A stretch of 23,500 bases of DNA from Gemmatimonadota bacterium. GTDB taxonomy: Bacteria > Latescibacterota > UBA2968 > UBA8231. Position numbers and translations under genes: made by a program. A model generated the notes under the pieces. The model saw only the letters and a program-made list of their open reading frames with translations, was not told where the DNA came from and ran no database searches. Where the stretch lies: NCBI GenBank assembly GCA_028875335.1, contig JAPPEF010000374.1, forward strand, positions 1 through 23,500, given 5' to 3'. Below are positions 22,728-23,500 of this stretch, one piece after another (positions within the stretch are counted from its first letter, which is position 1; every line of letters begins with the position of its first letter).

Positions 22728-23500
22728 TCAAGAGAGCAGCGCCCGCGCTGTCTGCGCGACGTGCTCGGGGGTCAGACCGTATTTTTGCAGTAGATCCTCG
22801 TTAGGTGCGGATTCGCCGAATACGTCGCGGATGCCAACGCGCCGCATGGGTGTGGGGTGCTGCTCCCCTAGCACTTCGGCGACAGCGCCGCCCAAGCCGC
22901 CGATGATCGTGTGGTCTTCGGCCGTCACTACGCGGCCCGTCTGCGCGGCCGCGGCGACAATGGCGTCTGCGTCGAGTGGTTTGAGGGTCGGCACGTGCAG
23001 GACGAGTGCCGAGATTCCCTCGCGCGCCAATTCGTCGGCCGCGGCAAGGCAGCGCGGGGTTTGGGCCCCCGTGGATATAAGGGCGATGTCCGTGCCCTCG
23101 CGCACGATAAAGGCGCGGCCTAGCTCAAACTCGTAGTCGGTCGGAAAGATAACCGGCTCTGGGTCGCGCGTCATGCGTACGTACACGGGGCCGGGCAGGT
23201 CATTGGCCACCAGCATACAAGCGCGGACCTCTACGGCGTCGGCCGGGGCCAAGACGGTCATATTCGGCATGGCCCGCATGACGGAGATGTCGGCGACTTC
23301 TTGATGGGTTTTGCCGGTTTTGCCAGTCAATAGGCCCGAGTAGGCGCCGCAGAGTTTGACCGGCAGGTTGGGTTGGGCGACGACGACGCGGAGTTGGTCG
23401 AGGTCGCGGTTGACGATAAAACAGGCGAAGCTGCTCAGCCACGGTACGAGGCCGCAGGTGGCCATGCCAGCGGCGACGCCCATCATGTTTTGCTCGGCAA
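22728..23500 (-). CDS. Transketolase, C-terminal (split) subunit, partial
   Basis: The frame runs from the window end to the stop at 22728 and reads in from AEQNMMGVAAGMA, the conserved start of the pyrimidine-binding domain of transketolase-like proteins, so the true start lies outside. About 255 residues are present. SSFACFIVNRDLDQLRVVVA, GLLTGKTGKTHQEVADISVMRAMPNM and VLAPADAVE belong to the Pyr domain; YVRMTRDPEPVIF and the following IALISTGAQT to LHVPTLKPLD are the C-terminal domain. This matches the small subunit of a two-gene transketolase, whose thiamine-binding partner should be encoded just upstream, outside the window. It would transfer two-carbon ketol units in the pentose phosphate pathway. 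Confidence 0.9.
   Translation of the reverse strand, partial: AEQNMMGVAAGMATCGLVPWLSSFACFIVNRDLDQLRVVVAQPNLPVKLCGAYSGLLTGKTGKTHQEVADISVMRAMPNMTVLAPADAVEVRACMLVANDLPGPVYVRMTRDPEPVIFPTDYEFELGRAFIVREGTDIALISTGAQTPRCLAAADELAREGISALVLHVPTLKPLDADAIVAAAAQTGRVVTAEDHTIIGGLGGAVAEVLGEQHPTPMRRVGIRDVFGESAPNEDLLQKYGLTPEHVAQTARALLS

Noticed and set aside
1..23500. CRISPR array, insertion sequence or complete defence system
   Set aside because: No regularly spaced repeats with unique spacers, no transposase motifs, and no nuclease-helicase or restriction gene sets were seen; only the toxin-antitoxin stump relates to defence.

Overview
The window looks like a chromosomal piece of a G+C-rich, Gram-negative, mostly uncultivated-type bacterium. 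The evidence is lipobox and signal-peptide proteins, an outer-membrane-barrel-like protein, sigma-54 regulation, a class A RNase P RNA, and a density of Gfo/Idh/MocA, aldo/keto reductase, S15 hydrolase and quinoprotein dehydrogenase genes that I associate with groups such as Latescibacterota or Poribacteria. That placement is inference; no marker gene here fixes the phylum.

Layout. 1-3094: a partial substrate-binding-like lipoprotein gene (minus) diverges from a plus-strand run of FKBP prolyl isomerase lipoprotein, aldo/keto reductase, class I methyltransferase and ArsR-like winged-helix regulator. 3115-4558 is an accessory patch, AT-richer than its surroundings. It holds the stump of a DUF433/DUF5615-type toxin-antitoxin pair, several small unrecognised ORFs on both strands that collide convergently, and a large hairpin with a T-run. 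4588-6993 (plus): dapA, a HAD phosphatase and an SGNH hydrolase. 7019-10083 (minus): an S15/CocE-type hydrolase translationally coupled to a Gfo/Idh/MocA oxidoreductase.

10214-14423 is a regulatory module: a soluble PAS histidine kinase, an NtrC-like response regulator with receiver, PAS, AAA+ and Fis-type HTH domains, then a perfect 15-bp dyad and a canonical GG-N10-GC sigma-54 promoter. The promoter leads to a secreted-protein gene that an in-frame TAA interrupts. 14424-15548 is poor in genes and includes a very AT-rich stretch, one small ORF and an operator-like dyad. 15549-16079 encodes a barrel-like outer membrane protein. Its 3' end abuts the stump of a second aldo/keto reductase (minus).

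16327-19247 (minus) is an aminotransferase, cytochrome c and PQQ-type sugar dehydrogenase cluster; the cytochrome is a plausible electron acceptor for the quinoprotein. Then come tRNA-Pro(TGG), pyrF, a secreted protein with a nine-residue repeat, rnpB with its terminator, a coiled-coil zinc-ribbon protein almost touching rnpB, a terminator, and the C-terminal half-subunit of a transketolase that runs off the window.

I found no insertion sequence, CRISPR array or complete defence system. The most interesting parts are the self-contained sigma-54 module with its broken target and the degraded small-ORF patch at 3.1-4.6 kb.
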